Origin: Corallococcus carmarthensis
Lineage (GTDB): Bacteria > Myxococcota > Myxococcia > Myxococcales > Myxococcaceae
Reading direction: 5' to 3'
Assembly: GCF_003611695.1 (NCBI RefSeq)
Contig: NZ_RAWE01000093.1
Coordinates: 1 to 34,926 of the forward strand
DNA length: 34,926 nucleotides
The translations under genes and the position numbers were made by a program. Below are positions 1-7,729 of this stretch, piece by piece. The notes under the pieces are model-generated. The model saw only the letters and a list, made by a program, of their open reading frames with translations, had not been told where the DNA came from and ran no database searches. Each line of letters opens with the position of its first letter. Positions within the stretch are counted from its first letter, which is position 1.

Positions 1-444
1 GTTGCGGCCGTGTCCGGCGGAGGCCGCGTGGGTGTTGTCCCAGCGGTAGCCCCGGCTGCCGCGGTCGTAGGAGTAGCCCGCGCCCCACGAGCCGCGCGGG
101 TAGTAGTCGTGCTGGTGGCGCCCGTGGAGGTTGCAGTACGCGCCGCCCAGGGTGGGGTGGTAGTCCCAGTACCAGACCACCGTCGGGCCCCGGTAGTAGT
201 AGACGTCGTCCGTGTAGACGTAGGACGTCTGGGGCGGCTGGTAGTCGTGGACGTGGGCGTAGTCCTCCGGGCACCAGCCGCCGCCGATTTCGTCGGGGAC
301 GGGGTGCGCGCCGGCGAACCGGTACTCCGCCACGGGGGCGACGTAGGCCACGCGGCGGACGGGGCGATGCGAGTGGGCCTCGACGACACAGCCGGTCCCC
401 ATCAGCAGGGCCAGGGGGACGACCAGGGCGAGCAAGCGGTTCAT
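1..444 (-). CDS. Predicted Tyr/His-rich lipoprotein, C-terminus cut by window edge
   Basis: The minus strand is open from an ATG at 444 to the window edge (148 codons, no stop), so the C-terminus is missing. A Shine-Dalgarno AGGAGA (revcomp of 451-456) sits 6 bases before the ATG. The protein starts with a short signal peptide (MNRLLALVVPLALLMGTGC) ending in a lipobox with Cys19, so it is probably lipidated and envelope-anchored. The mature part is unusually rich in Tyr, His, Trp and Gly (for example VYTDDVYYYRGPTVVWYWDY) and has no recognised catalytic motif. It resembles small envelope lipoproteins of unknown function that are common in myxobacteria. It is divergent from the next gene. I do not recognise a family. 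Confidence 0.75.
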   Translation of the reverse strand, partial: MNRLLALVVPLALLMGTGCVVEAHSHRPVRRVAYVAPVAEYRFAGAHPVPDEIGGGWCPEDYAHVHDYQPPQTSYVYTDDVYYYRGPTVVWYWDYHPTLGGAYCNLHGRHQHDYYPRGSWGAGYSYDRGSRGYRWDNTHAASAGHGRN

Positions 445-626
445 GACGAATCTCCTGGCACGGAAGTGGACCCCCAAAGCGTCCCGCTCCGCAACCTCTG
501 CCCCCTCCGACGGCCCGACGCTCCGTTAATTCATCCGGAATGCCCGCCCGCCGGGAAGGCGAGGGGCCCGCCTGATATGACATCCGGGTCGCGGCCCCTG
601 GGGTGCCGCACCGGGGAGGCATACGG

Positions 627-1619
627 ATGTCGGATGTGGACTTCGGACGCGCGATGGGGGCGTCCTGTGCGCTGCACCCGGGCCGGGAGGCAACGGGTAC
701 CTGCGAGCGCTGCGGCAACTTCACGTGCGACACGTGCAGCGACAGCGGCACGTCGCCGCGCTGCCCCACGTGCCGGGAGCGCTTCGGCGCCACGTTCCCG
801 CTGCGGCGGGAGACGTGGACCTTCAACAAGCTGTGGGACGTGTGCTGGGCGGCGTTCCAGCGCGAGTGGGGCATGCTGTCGCTCGCGGTGTTGATCACCC
901 TGGGCGTGAGCTTCGGCGCGCAGCTGCTGATCAACCTGGGCACGGGCATCGGCGCGGCGGTGGACAGCGGCGTCCTCGCGGCGGTGCTGAGCATCGTGGG
1001 ACTCGTGGCGCAGCAGCTGGTGCAGGGCCTGGTGCAGCTGGGCCTCTTGCGCGTGTGCTTCGACGTGCTGCACGGAGGCCGCGCGGACGTGGCGCGCCTC
1101 TTCAGCCAGATGCACAAGGCGGTGCCCTACGCGCTGACCATGCTCCTCGTCTTCGCCATCGTGCTGGTGCCGCTGGCCATCCTGGGCGCCCTGGGCTTCG
1201 TCGCGGCCCTGGGCACGGGCCTGCTGTCCGGCTTCAACCTGGACGCGAATGCGTCCCCGAGCGAGTTCTTCGAGGCGCTGCTGCCCATCATGGGCGTGCT
1301 GGGGCTGGGCTTCCTGGTGCTGGTGGGGCCGCTCACGTACCTGATGCTGCCGCTGTACCTGGTCCAGCCGGAGCTCGCGTACGACGACGTGCCGCCCTCG
1401 CCCGTGGAGGTGCTGCGCCGCAGCTGGGAGGCCGCGCGGGGCCAGCGTCTGGCCATGCTGGGCGTGGGGCTCGCGGCGGGGGCCGTCATGGTGGCGGGGT
1501 TCTTCGTGTGCTGCGTGGGCTTCATCCCCGGCATGGCGCTGGCACAGCTGCTCACCGCCGGGATGTTCCTGTCCCTGCGCTCCCCACGGCAGGACGCCGC
1601 GGCGCCCTTCCCGGGCTGA
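627..1619 (+). CDS. Zinc-finger (B-box-like) multi-pass membrane protein
   Basis: About 330 residues. The ATG at 627 follows a strong GGGGAGG (613-619) by 7 bases and is preferred over an in-frame GTG at 603. Residues about 13-55 carry a Cys/His cluster (C-x2-H, then CERCGNFTCDTC and CPTC), a B-box/zinc-ribbon-like pattern seen at the N-terminus of many myxobacterial membrane proteins. The rest has about six hydrophobic segments (LAVLITLGVSFGAQLLINLG, the VLAAVLSIVGLVAQQL stretch, LLVFAIVLVPLAILGALGF and others), like the uncharacterised DUF975/YciC-type membrane families. A cytosolic zinc finger fused to a polytopic domain suggests a membrane-associated binding role, but no substrate or reaction can be inferred. 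It ends before a strong hairpin shared with the convergent downstream gene. Confidence 0.8.
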   Translation: MSDVDFGRAMGASCALHPGREATGTCERCGNFTCDTCSDSGTSPRCPTCRERFGATFPLRRETWTFNKLWDVCWAAFQREWGMLSLAVLITLGVSFGAQLLINLGTGIGAAVDSGVLAAVLSIVGLVAQQLVQGLVQLGLLRVCFDVLHGGRADVARLFSQMHKAVPYALTMLLVFAIVLVPLAILGALGFVAALGTGLLSGFNLDANASPSEFFEALLPIMGVLGLGFLVLVGPLTYLMLPLYLVQPELAYDDVPPSPVEVLRRSWEAARGQRLAMLGVGLAAGAVMVAGFFVCCVGFIPGMALAQLLTAGMFLSLRSPRQDAAAPFPG

Positions 1620-1635
1620 AGACGCGGGAAGCAAG

Positions 1636-1666
1636 GCGCGCCTTCGCGACAGAGGCGAAGGCGCGC
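1636..1666. terminator. Bidirectional hairpin terminator
   Basis: A perfect 12-bp inverted repeat, GCGCGCCTTCGC (1636-1647) and GCGAAGGCGCGC (1655-1666), encloses a 7-base loop. It lies in the 63-bp gap between two convergent stop codons (1619 and 1683). There is no clear T-run, which is common in GC-rich genomes. Position and stem strength support shared termination. Confidence 0.7.
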
Positions 1667-1682
1667 GGGGATGCGGCGGCTT

Positions 1683-2354
1683 TCAGTGCACCAGCCGCTC
1701 GGAGGAACCCGAGCGGGGCACGGCGACCTTGCCCAGGCACGCGAGGATGTGCTCGCGGTACTCGGACAGCTCGCGCAGGCCGCACAGCATCCACCGGCCG
1801 CCAATCACCAGCGAGGGCACGCCGCGCACGCCGCGGCTGCCGGCCAGCCGGTGCTCGTCGTAGATGAGCCGGCGCGTCTCTTCCGAACGGAAGGCCGCGG
1901 AGAACTGGTTCATGGACAGGCCCACGCGCGACGCCAGCTCGAACACCACGTCCGAGCGCGACACGTTGACGCCCTGCTCCAGCGCCGCGCGCTGCATGGA
2001 CCGGGCGAGGAAGGCCCTCGCCTGTGGCCCCTGCAACCGCGCCGCCTCCAGTGCCGCCAGCGCCGGAACACTGGAGCGCGGCGGATCACCGCCCAGCCAC
2101 AGGTCCGTGGAGAGCAGCGAGGCGGTGGGGTCGGGTTCGCGCTGCGCGCGCTTCACCTCTTCCACCAGCCCGCGCACTTCACGCTCCGTGGGCAACACGT
2201 CGTGCAGACGCAAGGGGTAGGGACGCACGCTCCAGCGGACGGCGTCGCCAAACTCCTGGCGAAGCACCTCCAACCGTTGGTCGGCGAGGTAGCACCAGGC
2301 GCAAAGCACATCCTGGTAGACGGTGATCTGCAGCGGCTTGTGCAGCGTTTTCAT
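1683..2354 (-). CDS. DsbA/FrnE-like thiol-disulfide oxidoreductase
   Basis: 223 residues from the ATG at 2354 (MKTLHKPLQITVYQDVLCAW). The redox motif C18-A-W-C21 lies after the first beta strand, and the helical insertion and late cis-proline element (GVRGVPSLVIGGRWML, with V-P) match the DsbA/FrnE/2-hydroxychromene-2-carboxylate isomerase fold. No signal peptide is visible, so a cytoplasmic FrnE-like dithiol oxidoreductase is more likely than periplasmic DsbA. The frame is open further upstream to 2450 but that extension looks non-coding. No convincing Shine-Dalgarno precedes the chosen start. The nearby cysteine-rich exported proteins (5247-10068) could be linked only if this protein or a partner works in the envelope, which the sequence does not show. 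Confidence 0.85.
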   Translation of the reverse strand: MKTLHKPLQITVYQDVLCAWCYLADQRLEVLRQEFGDAVRWSVRPYPLRLHDVLPTEREVRGLVEEVKRAQREPDPTASLLSTDLWLGGDPPRSSVPALAALEAARLQGPQARAFLARSMQRAALEQGVNVSRSDVVFELASRVGLSMNQFSAAFRSEETRRLIYDEHRLAGSRGVRGVPSLVIGGRWMLCGLRELSEYREHILACLGKVAVPRSGSSERLVH

Positions 2355-2542
2355 CGGGGGTCGCCAGATTAGAGGCGCATCCCCACCGCTGCCAACACCC
2401 CCGGACAATCCACGCCCGGATGCATTCCCGTATTCCTGAGGAGCATCCAAGGCACCGTGCGGTGCGTGAAGCCCCGCCGCATGCCATGGAGCAGGCGGGC
2501 AGGCACAGGGACACTGCTCGCGTGCTTGCTGTCACCCCAAGA

Positions 2543-3562
2543 TCAGGACGCGCGGCCCGCCCTTGCAACCAACGCGCTGCCCCGGGTCCCCGCGTACACC
2601 AACGCGTGCTCCACGATGTGGCCCGCGATGTCCTGGCCGGTGGCGCCCTCCAGGCCCTCGAAGCCGGGGCTGGAGTTGATCTCCATCAGGCGCGGGCCTT
2701 CGCGGCCCTCCAGCATGTCCACGCCCGCGACCTCCAGGCCGATGATGCGCGCCGCCTTCACCGCGGCCTCCACGTAGGCGGGAGGCAGGGTGATGGCGCG
2801 GCCCTCGCCGCCGCGGTGGATGTTGGAGCGGAACTCGCCCTTCTTCGCCTTGCGGCGCATGGCGCCCACCACGGTGTCGCCCACCACCAGCGCGCGCACG
2901 TCGCGGCCCTCGCTCTCCGCGACGAACTCCTGGAGGACGATCTCCTGGCCCAGGTCCCAGAAGGTGTCGAGGATGGTCTGCACCTCCGGCAGCGTGTGGG
3001 CGATCATCACGCCCACGCCCTGGGTGCCCTTGATCAGCTTGATGATGACGGGCAGTCCGCCCACCTCCTGCACCAGCTTGCGCACGTTACCGCGGTCGTG
3101 CGCCATCACCGTGCGGGGCATGTCCAGGCCCGCGCGGGCCAGGAACTGCAGCGCGCGCAGCTTGTCGCGGCTGCGCGCGATGGCCGTGGGCGGGTTGAGC
3201 ACCGGCACGTCCATCATCTCGAAGTGGTTCACCACCGCCAGGCCGTACGCGGTGATGGACGCGCCGATGCGCGGAATCACCACGTCCACGCCCTTCACCT
3301 CCGCGCCGCGGTAGGTCATGCGCGGCTTGCCGCGGGCCAGCAACAGGCAGCAGCGCAGCGTGTCGAAGACGAGCGCACGGTGGCCCCGGGCCTTGATGGC
3401 CTCCACCAGCCGGCGCGTGGAGTACAGCGAGCGCTTGCGGGACAGGATGGCGACGGTCTTCTTCGCGCGGGGCCGCTTGGGTCGCGGCGCGTCACCGCGC
3501 TCGGGTGCCTGTGCGCCAGGCGGAACGGGCGCCTTCTTCGACTGGACTTTTCGGGGGGGCAT
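2543..3562 (-). CDS. rimK: RimK-family ATP-grasp ligase (ribosomal S6 glutamate ligase-like)
   Basis: 339 residues, start ATG at 3562. After a basic, Pro-rich N-terminal tail (residues 1-35) comes the RimK pre-ATP-grasp domain (TVAILSRKRSLYSTRRLVEA), then the ATP-grasp fold: the glycine-rich nucleotide loop IIKLIKGTQGVGV (173-185), QEFVAESEGRDVRALVVGD (211-229), RRKAKKGEFRSNIHRGG and the Mg2+-binding segment VDMLEGREGPRLMEINSSPG (281-300). These are the family hallmarks. RimK adds glutamates to the C-terminus of ribosomal protein S6; relatives ligate amino acids to other acceptors, so the exact substrate is uncertain. It is divergent from the sigma-54 activator at 3640, with 77 bp between. 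No Shine-Dalgarno is obvious, so the tail length may be over-called. Confidence 0.88.
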   Translation of the reverse strand: MPPRKVQSKKAPVPPGAQAPERGDAPRPKRPRAKKTVAILSRKRSLYSTRRLVEAIKARGHRALVFDTLRCCLLLARGKPRMTYRGAEVKGVDVVIPRIGASITAYGLAVVNHFEMMDVPVLNPPTAIARSRDKLRALQFLARAGLDMPRTVMAHDRGNVRKLVQEVGGLPVIIKLIKGTQGVGVMIAHTLPEVQTILDTFWDLGQEIVLQEFVAESEGRDVRALVVGDTVVGAMRRKAKKGEFRSNIHRGGEGRAITLPPAYVEAAVKAARIIGLEVAGVDMLEGREGPRLMEINSSPGFEGLEGATGQDIAGHIVEHALVYAGTRGSALVARAGRAS

Positions 3563-3639
3563 GCGGGGCGCGGGACACTAGCACGCACGGGCGTGGAGGC
3601 ACGGCACGTGGGCACCCTTTGCTATCCTCGCGTTCACTG

Positions 3640-5076
3640 ATGACCGCACCGAACCCGCATCCCGACGACATCCACACCAATCCAGGAGACGTCGGCCTCG
3701 AGCTGTCGTCCCAGTCCCCCCTGTTGGGGGAGACGCTGGTGGTGGATCCGCGCGCCACCGTGAAGCTGCACAAGTGCCGGCTCCTGGTGACGTCGGGGCC
3801 GGACACCGGGCGCTCCATGGCCAGCGACAAGGAGCGGCTTCGCTGCGGCGCCCACCCGGGCAACGACCTGGTGCTGGTGGAGGACCGCACCGCCAGCCGC
3901 CACCACTTCGAGGTCCAGTACACCGAGCGCGGCTACCTCCTGGTGGACCTGAACTCCACCAACGGCACCTTCCTGGACGGCCGCCGCATCGAGCGCGCCT
4001 ACCTGTCCCCGGGTTCGCAGATCCGCGCCGGCTCCTCCGTCATCACCTTCGCTCCGCTGGATGAAGAGGTGGCGGTGGAGCCCGACCGCGAGGGCGAGCT
4101 GTGCGGCATGGTGGGGCAGAGCGTGAAGATGCGGCAGGTGTTCGGGCTCATCAAGCGCATCGCGCCCATGGACGTGTCCGTCATCATCCAGGGGGAGACG
4201 GGCACGGGGAAGGAGCTGGTCTCCAGCGCCATCCACGAACTGTCCGGCCGCAAGAAGGGCCCCATGGTGGTGCTGGACTGCGGCGCCATCCCGCCCAACC
4301 TCATCGAGTCCGAGCTGTTCGGCCATGAGAAGGGCGCCTTCACCGGCGCGACGTCCAGCCGCCCCGGCGCCTTCGAGCGCGCGCAGGGCGGCACCATCTT
4401 CCTGGACGAACTGGGCGAGCTGCGCCTGGACCTGCAGCCGAAGCTCCTGCGCGTGCTGGAGAACCGCGAGGTGCGCCGGGTGGGCGGCAACGACGTCATT
4501 GAAGTGGACTGCCGCGTCATCGCCGCCACCCACCGCGATCTGGTGAAGGAGATCGCCGCGGGCAACTTCCGCGAGGACCTCTACTTCCGCCTGTCCGTCA
4601 TCCACATCCAGCTGCCGCCGCTGCGCCAGCGCCGGGACGACATCCCGCTCATCCTCAAGCGGGCGCTGGCGGAGCCGGAGGTGGTGGAGACGCACGGCCG
4701 CAAGCGCTTCTCCGCGGAGGCCCTGGGGCTGCTCATGGCCTACGCCTGGCCCGGCAACGTGCGCGAGCTGATGAACGTCCTCTCCCACGTGCTGACCTTC
4801 TCCGACGAGGGCGAGGAGATATTGCCCTCCCACCTGCCCCCGCGCGTCCGGGGCCAGGCCCGCGAGGGGCCGCTGCCCTTCAACGAGCACCTGGCCTTCA
4901 AGGATGCCAAGGAGCAGCTCCTGGAGAACTTCGAGCGCGAGTACGTCACCAGCGTCCTCACCCGCTGCGAGGGCAACCTGTCCCGCGCCGCTCGGGAGAG
5001 CGGGCTGCACCGCAAGTCCATCGAGCGGCTGGTGAAGAAGTATCAGCTCGACGCCAAGGGCCTGAAACCCCGCTGA
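3640..5076 (+). CDS. FHA-domain sigma-54-dependent transcriptional activator
   Basis: 478 residues from the ATG at 3640. Residues about 45-140 form a forkhead-associated (FHA) phosphothreonine-binding domain (RCGAHPGNDLVLVEDRTASRHH... LNSTNGTFLDGRRI split over 68-117). Residues about 157-385 are the AAA+ domain: Walker A GETGTGKE (185-192), an intact sigma-54 contact loop GAFTGA (232-237), Walker B GTIFLDEL (251-258), the arginine segment REDLYFRLSV (311-320) and sensor II GNVRE (372-376). Residues 446-467 are a Fis-type helix-turn-helix. It should bind upstream of a sigma-54 promoter and open it by ATP hydrolysis, with phosphothreonine input in place of the usual receiver domain. FHA activators are typical of myxobacteria and are thought to link Ser/Thr kinases to sigma-54 control. 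It lies just upstream of the pseudopilin operon, but I found no -24/-12 site before that operon. Confidence 0.93.
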   Translation: MTAPNPHPDDIHTNPGDVGLELSSQSPLLGETLVVDPRATVKLHKCRLLVTSGPDTGRSMASDKERLRCGAHPGNDLVLVEDRTASRHHFEVQYTERGYLLVDLNSTNGTFLDGRRIERAYLSPGSQIRAGSSVITFAPLDEEVAVEPDREGELCGMVGQSVKMRQVFGLIKRIAPMDVSVIIQGETGTGKELVSSAIHELSGRKKGPMVVLDCGAIPPNLIESELFGHEKGAFTGATSSRPGAFERAQGGTIFLDELGELRLDLQPKLLRVLENREVRRVGGNDVIEVDCRVIAATHRDLVKEIAAGNFREDLYFRLSVIHIQLPPLRQRRDDIPLILKRALAEPEVVETHGRKRFSAEALGLLMAYAWPGNVRELMNVLSHVLTFSDEGEEILPSHLPPRVRGQAREGPLPFNEHLAFKDAKEQLLENFEREYVTSVLTRCEGNLSRAARESGLHRKSIERLVKKYQLDAKGLKPR

Positions 5077-5083
5077 AACATCG

Positions 5084-5100
5084 CCGTTGCACGGTTTTTT
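5084..5100 (+). terminator. Possible weak intrinsic terminator
   Basis: A 4-bp stem (CCGT/ACGG, 5084-5087 and 5091-5094) with a 3-base loop is followed directly by TTTTTT (5095-5100), 8 bases after the stop of the FHA activator. The T-run is striking in this GC-rich sequence but the stem is short. Confidence 0.35.
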
Positions 5101-5246
5101 CACCGGGGGTGTCGCATCCCAGGAAGTTTCCATGGAGCCCGTCCTCTGCGACACTCCACGCCCCCCCTTCGGACCCCGACGCAGTGTGTCGGCGGTCACT
5201 TGACGGATACTGCGAGATTCCCCCATCCCGCAGGATGAGCTTCTGT

Positions 5247-6053
5247 ATGAGCGCACGATCCCCCCGTGAAGCAGCCGAGTCCGGCCAGGCCCTGGTAGAG
5301 GCCGCGCTGTCGCTGCCTCTGGTCGTGTTCCTGATCCTCGGTGCGTTGCAGCTCTTCCTGATGATGCAGGCGCGGGTGATGACGCACTACGCGGCCTTCC
5401 GGGCGACGCGCGCGGGCAGCGTGGCGCACGGGGACTGCGAGCGGATGACCCACGCGGCCATCCTGGCGCTGATTCCGACCTTCCACTCGTTCATGGGGCA
5501 GGGGACGGGGTCGCTCAACGGTCCGCTGGGCCGCGGCGCGGGTTCGGACGCGCCCCGGCTGCTGGCGGATGCGTTCGCGGCGCGGATGAACAACCGCTAC
5601 GCGGGCTCTGGCGGTCCGGGCCCCGGCATGGACGGCGTGCACAACCGCAGCATCGTCTGGATCCTGCGGGACCTGGCGGGCGGCGGCGTGGACAGCCCCG
5701 AGGACAGCGACTTCGATCGGCCGGGGCACCTGCGGCGGCTGGAGGTGCAGCTGGTGTTCTGGTACCCGCTGCGCATTCCGTTCGCCAACTGGGTGATGTC
5801 GCGCATGTTCCTGGCGCACTTCGGCCTGCGTCCCTACACGGACGCGAACCCGCTGCTCGTCGCCGAGCGCAACGCCAACTGGAACAGCGGTGAAGTGACG
5901 ACGTCGCACGTGCTGGACGGCGAGCTGGCCGCGGAGCTGGCGGACCGCGTGAACGCCCGGCAGTACGTCTTCCCCATCATCACCACGTTCACCATGCGGA
6001 TGATGACGCCCGTGAAGTCGCGTTTCTTCGCCACCATGAACTGTCCCCGGTGA
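5247..6053 (+). CDS. TadE-like pseudopilin protein, first gene of the pseudopilin/CX3C operon
   Basis: About 268 residues from the ATG at 5247; another in-frame ATG lies at 5235. AGGA at 5232-5235 serves the later start better. The N-terminus (ESGQALVEAALSLPLVVFLI, then LGALQLFLMMQARVMTHYAA and FRATRAG) has the TadE/TadG signature: a short basic leader, G-Q-A-L-V-E, one hydrophobic helix, then an Arg-rich helix of the A-x-R-A-x-R-A-G type. TadE-like proteins are minor pseudopilins of Tad/Flp tight-adherence pili. The extracytoplasmic part (about 220 residues) matches no domain I recognise and ends in Cys-Pro-Arg. It overlaps the next gene by at most 4 bases. No secretin, CpaF ATPase, TadB/C or prepilin peptidase gene is in the window, so any assembly machinery must be encoded elsewhere. 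Confidence 0.8.
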   Translation: MSARSPREAAESGQALVEAALSLPLVVFLILGALQLFLMMQARVMTHYAAFRATRAGSVAHGDCERMTHAAILALIPTFHSFMGQGTGSLNGPLGRGAGSDAPRLLADAFAARMNNRYAGSGGPGPGMDGVHNRSIVWILRDLAGGGVDSPEDSDFDRPGHLRRLEVQLVFWYPLRIPFANWVMSRMFLAHFGLRPYTDANPLLVAERNANWNSGEVTTSHVLDGELAAELADRVNARQYVFPIITTFTMRMMTPVKSRFFATMNCPR

Positions 6054-6058
6054 AAGCC

Positions 6059-7729
6059 ATGAAGCGCTCCTCCCCCCAGCGCGGTCAGACCCTGGTCCTG
6101 TTCGTCCTCAGCATGCTGCTGCTCTTGCTGATGGTGGCCCTCACGCTGTCGTTCACCATGAAGGTGCGCGAGCGCATCGAGGTGCAGACGGTGGCGGACG
6201 CGGCCGCGTACTCCAACGCGGTGGCCACGGCGCGCACGTTCAACACGCTCGCCGTCTCCAACCGCGCGGAGATCGCCCACATGGTGGCGAACGCCGGCGC
6301 GGCCAGCCTGCTCAGCTGGGCGAGCCTCTACCGGGGCGAGTTGAACGCGGCGAAGATTGGCTACGGGGCGTGGCTGCCCGTCTATCAGGCGTTCGCCACG
6401 GCGGGGTGCCCCTGCGCCTGGAGCAACGGCTTCTGCGCCCGCATGTGCCAGTGCGGTCTGCGCGGAGTGGGTGACCTGGGGCGGCTGATTGGCACGCTGC
6501 AGCGCGAGGACATGCGCGTGGAGGCCGTGTTCCAGGCGATGGATCCGATGGTGGGCCTGCAGATGCGCCTGCACCAGGTGGCGGCGGGTGCGCTGTATGC
6601 CTCCTCCCTGGCGGACTACATGAGCCTCGAGGACAAGGTGGGCGACCAGGAATTCGCCAACGACATCCTGGGGGACCTGGTGCCGGGGAAGAACCCGCGC
6701 GACGCGGGGTGGTTGGCGCCGTCCGCGGGCAACGTCTCCCGGAACGAGCTGGCGGACAACACGGCGTGCCTGGGTGGCGGCGCGGTCTGTGATCCGCTGC
6801 CGCTGACGGTGGCCCACGCCGTGGACGCGGCGATGGGCAGCCGTGGCTTCACCTTCGTCACGTCGCGCTTGCTCCAGCAGTACGTCGCGCACGAGGCGAA
6901 CCTGGCCTTCGTCATTCTGCCTCCGGACATCGTCACGCTCCCGTTCGCGGCGGGCACGGCCCACTTCGGCAAGCCGATCCTCCAGTACTCGTTCCTTCCC
7001 CCCTACGCTCCCGCCGTCTCGGCCGAAGACGAGGGCGTCGTGGCCTTCATCTACAACCACATCGCGCATGGCGGTGGGCCGCCGTGCCCGGTGATGGTGG
7101 GCGGCACGGTCCCGACCATGGCCTTGTTCGCGGCCTCGGGTGGCATCATGCCCACGCCCACGCATATGTGGCTGGGCGGCACGGACCCGGCGCCCTTCGC
7201 GCGGCACATGCTGGCGCCGTGTCTGGGCGGCCCGTCCAGCTGCCCGGGCATCTGGCCGCCGTTCATGGACTACAACCTGACGGAGCTGTGGCCCAACGGC
7301 GCGGACAACAACTACGGGCAGCCGAAGAACTTCGCGGTCATCCAGCGCGACCGCAGCACCATGTCCGCCATGCAGCAGGACCCGTGGAACCTGGCGTTCC
7401 GCTTCCGCTTCAAGGCGAGCAACCCGAACCCGAACGCGGGCAGGTTCGACAACACCACCGTCACCATGGCGGACGGCGTCACGCCGCTGGGCATCCAGAC
7501 GGCGCTGTCCACGGGCATCGCGTACTACCACCGTGGCCGCAGCCTGGGCATCTCCCACTGGAGTGAGCCGCCCAACCTGCTCAACCCGTATTGGCGCGCC
7601 ACACTGGTGCCGGTGGACACGGACGAGTCGGGTCTGGATGACGCCATCAACGCGTTGGGGGCCAGCTCTCCTGCCTCCGCCGCCACCATCCAGGAGCTGC
7701 GGCGCGTGGGCTTCAAGGGGTTCCAGTGA
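6059..7729 (+). CDS. TadG-like (Tad N-terminal domain) pseudopilin-like protein
   Basis: About 556 residues. The ATG at 6059 is chosen; a GTG at 6050 overlapping the previous stop (GTGA) is an alternative and suggests translational coupling. The N-terminus (QRGQTLVLFVLSMLLLLLMV) followed by VQTVADAAAYSNAVATARTF matches the Tad-domain pattern of a hydrophobic helix followed by the 'Q-x-x-A-D-A-A-A' segment. The large extracytoplasmic region is unassigned. It contains a compact six-cysteine patch (GCPCAWSNGFCARMCQCG, DNA 6405-6456) and further Cys pairs, implying disulfide bonding outside the cytoplasm. It sits between two TadE-like genes, probably in one transcript. A von Willebrand domain, frequent in TadG, is not apparent. 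Confidence 0.78.
   Translation: MKRSSPQRGQTLVLFVLSMLLLLLMVALTLSFTMKVRERIEVQTVADAAAYSNAVATARTFNTLAVSNRAEIAHMVANAGAASLLSWASLYRGELNAAKIGYGAWLPVYQAFATAGCPCAWSNGFCARMCQCGLRGVGDLGRLIGTLQREDMRVEAVFQAMDPMVGLQMRLHQVAAGALYASSLADYMSLEDKVGDQEFANDILGDLVPGKNPRDAGWLAPSAGNVSRNELADNTACLGGGAVCDPLPLTVAHAVDAAMGSRGFTFVTSRLLQQYVAHEANLAFVILPPDIVTLPFAAGTAHFGKPILQYSFLPPYAPAVSAEDEGVVAFIYNHIAHGGGPPCPVMVGGTVPTMALFAASGGIMPTPTHMWLGGTDPAPFARHMLAPCLGGPSSCPGIWPPFMDYNLTELWPNGADNNYGQPKNFAVIQRDRSTMSAMQQDPWNLAFRFRFKASNPNPNAGRFDNTTVTMADGVTPLGIQTALSTGIAYYHRGRSLGISHWSEPPNLLNPYWRATLVPVDTDESGLDDAINALGASSPASAATIQELRRVGFKGFQ

Noticed and set aside
5200-5228. A sigma-70 promoter starting with TTGACG at 5200
   Set aside because: No -10-like hexamer lies 16-18 bases downstream; the region reads CCCCATCCC.
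5077-5246. A sigma-54 promoter for the pseudopilin operon
   Set aside because: I looked for GG and GC separated by 10 bases with TGGCAC/TTGC context. TTGCA occurs at 5087-5091 but no GG lies at the right distance.
3634-5256. A 540-codon minus-strand frame opposite the FHA activator, and a similar 574-codon frame at 5834-7558
   Set aside because: Both are antisense to genes with clear domains and have Arg/His/Ala-biased compositions with no motif.
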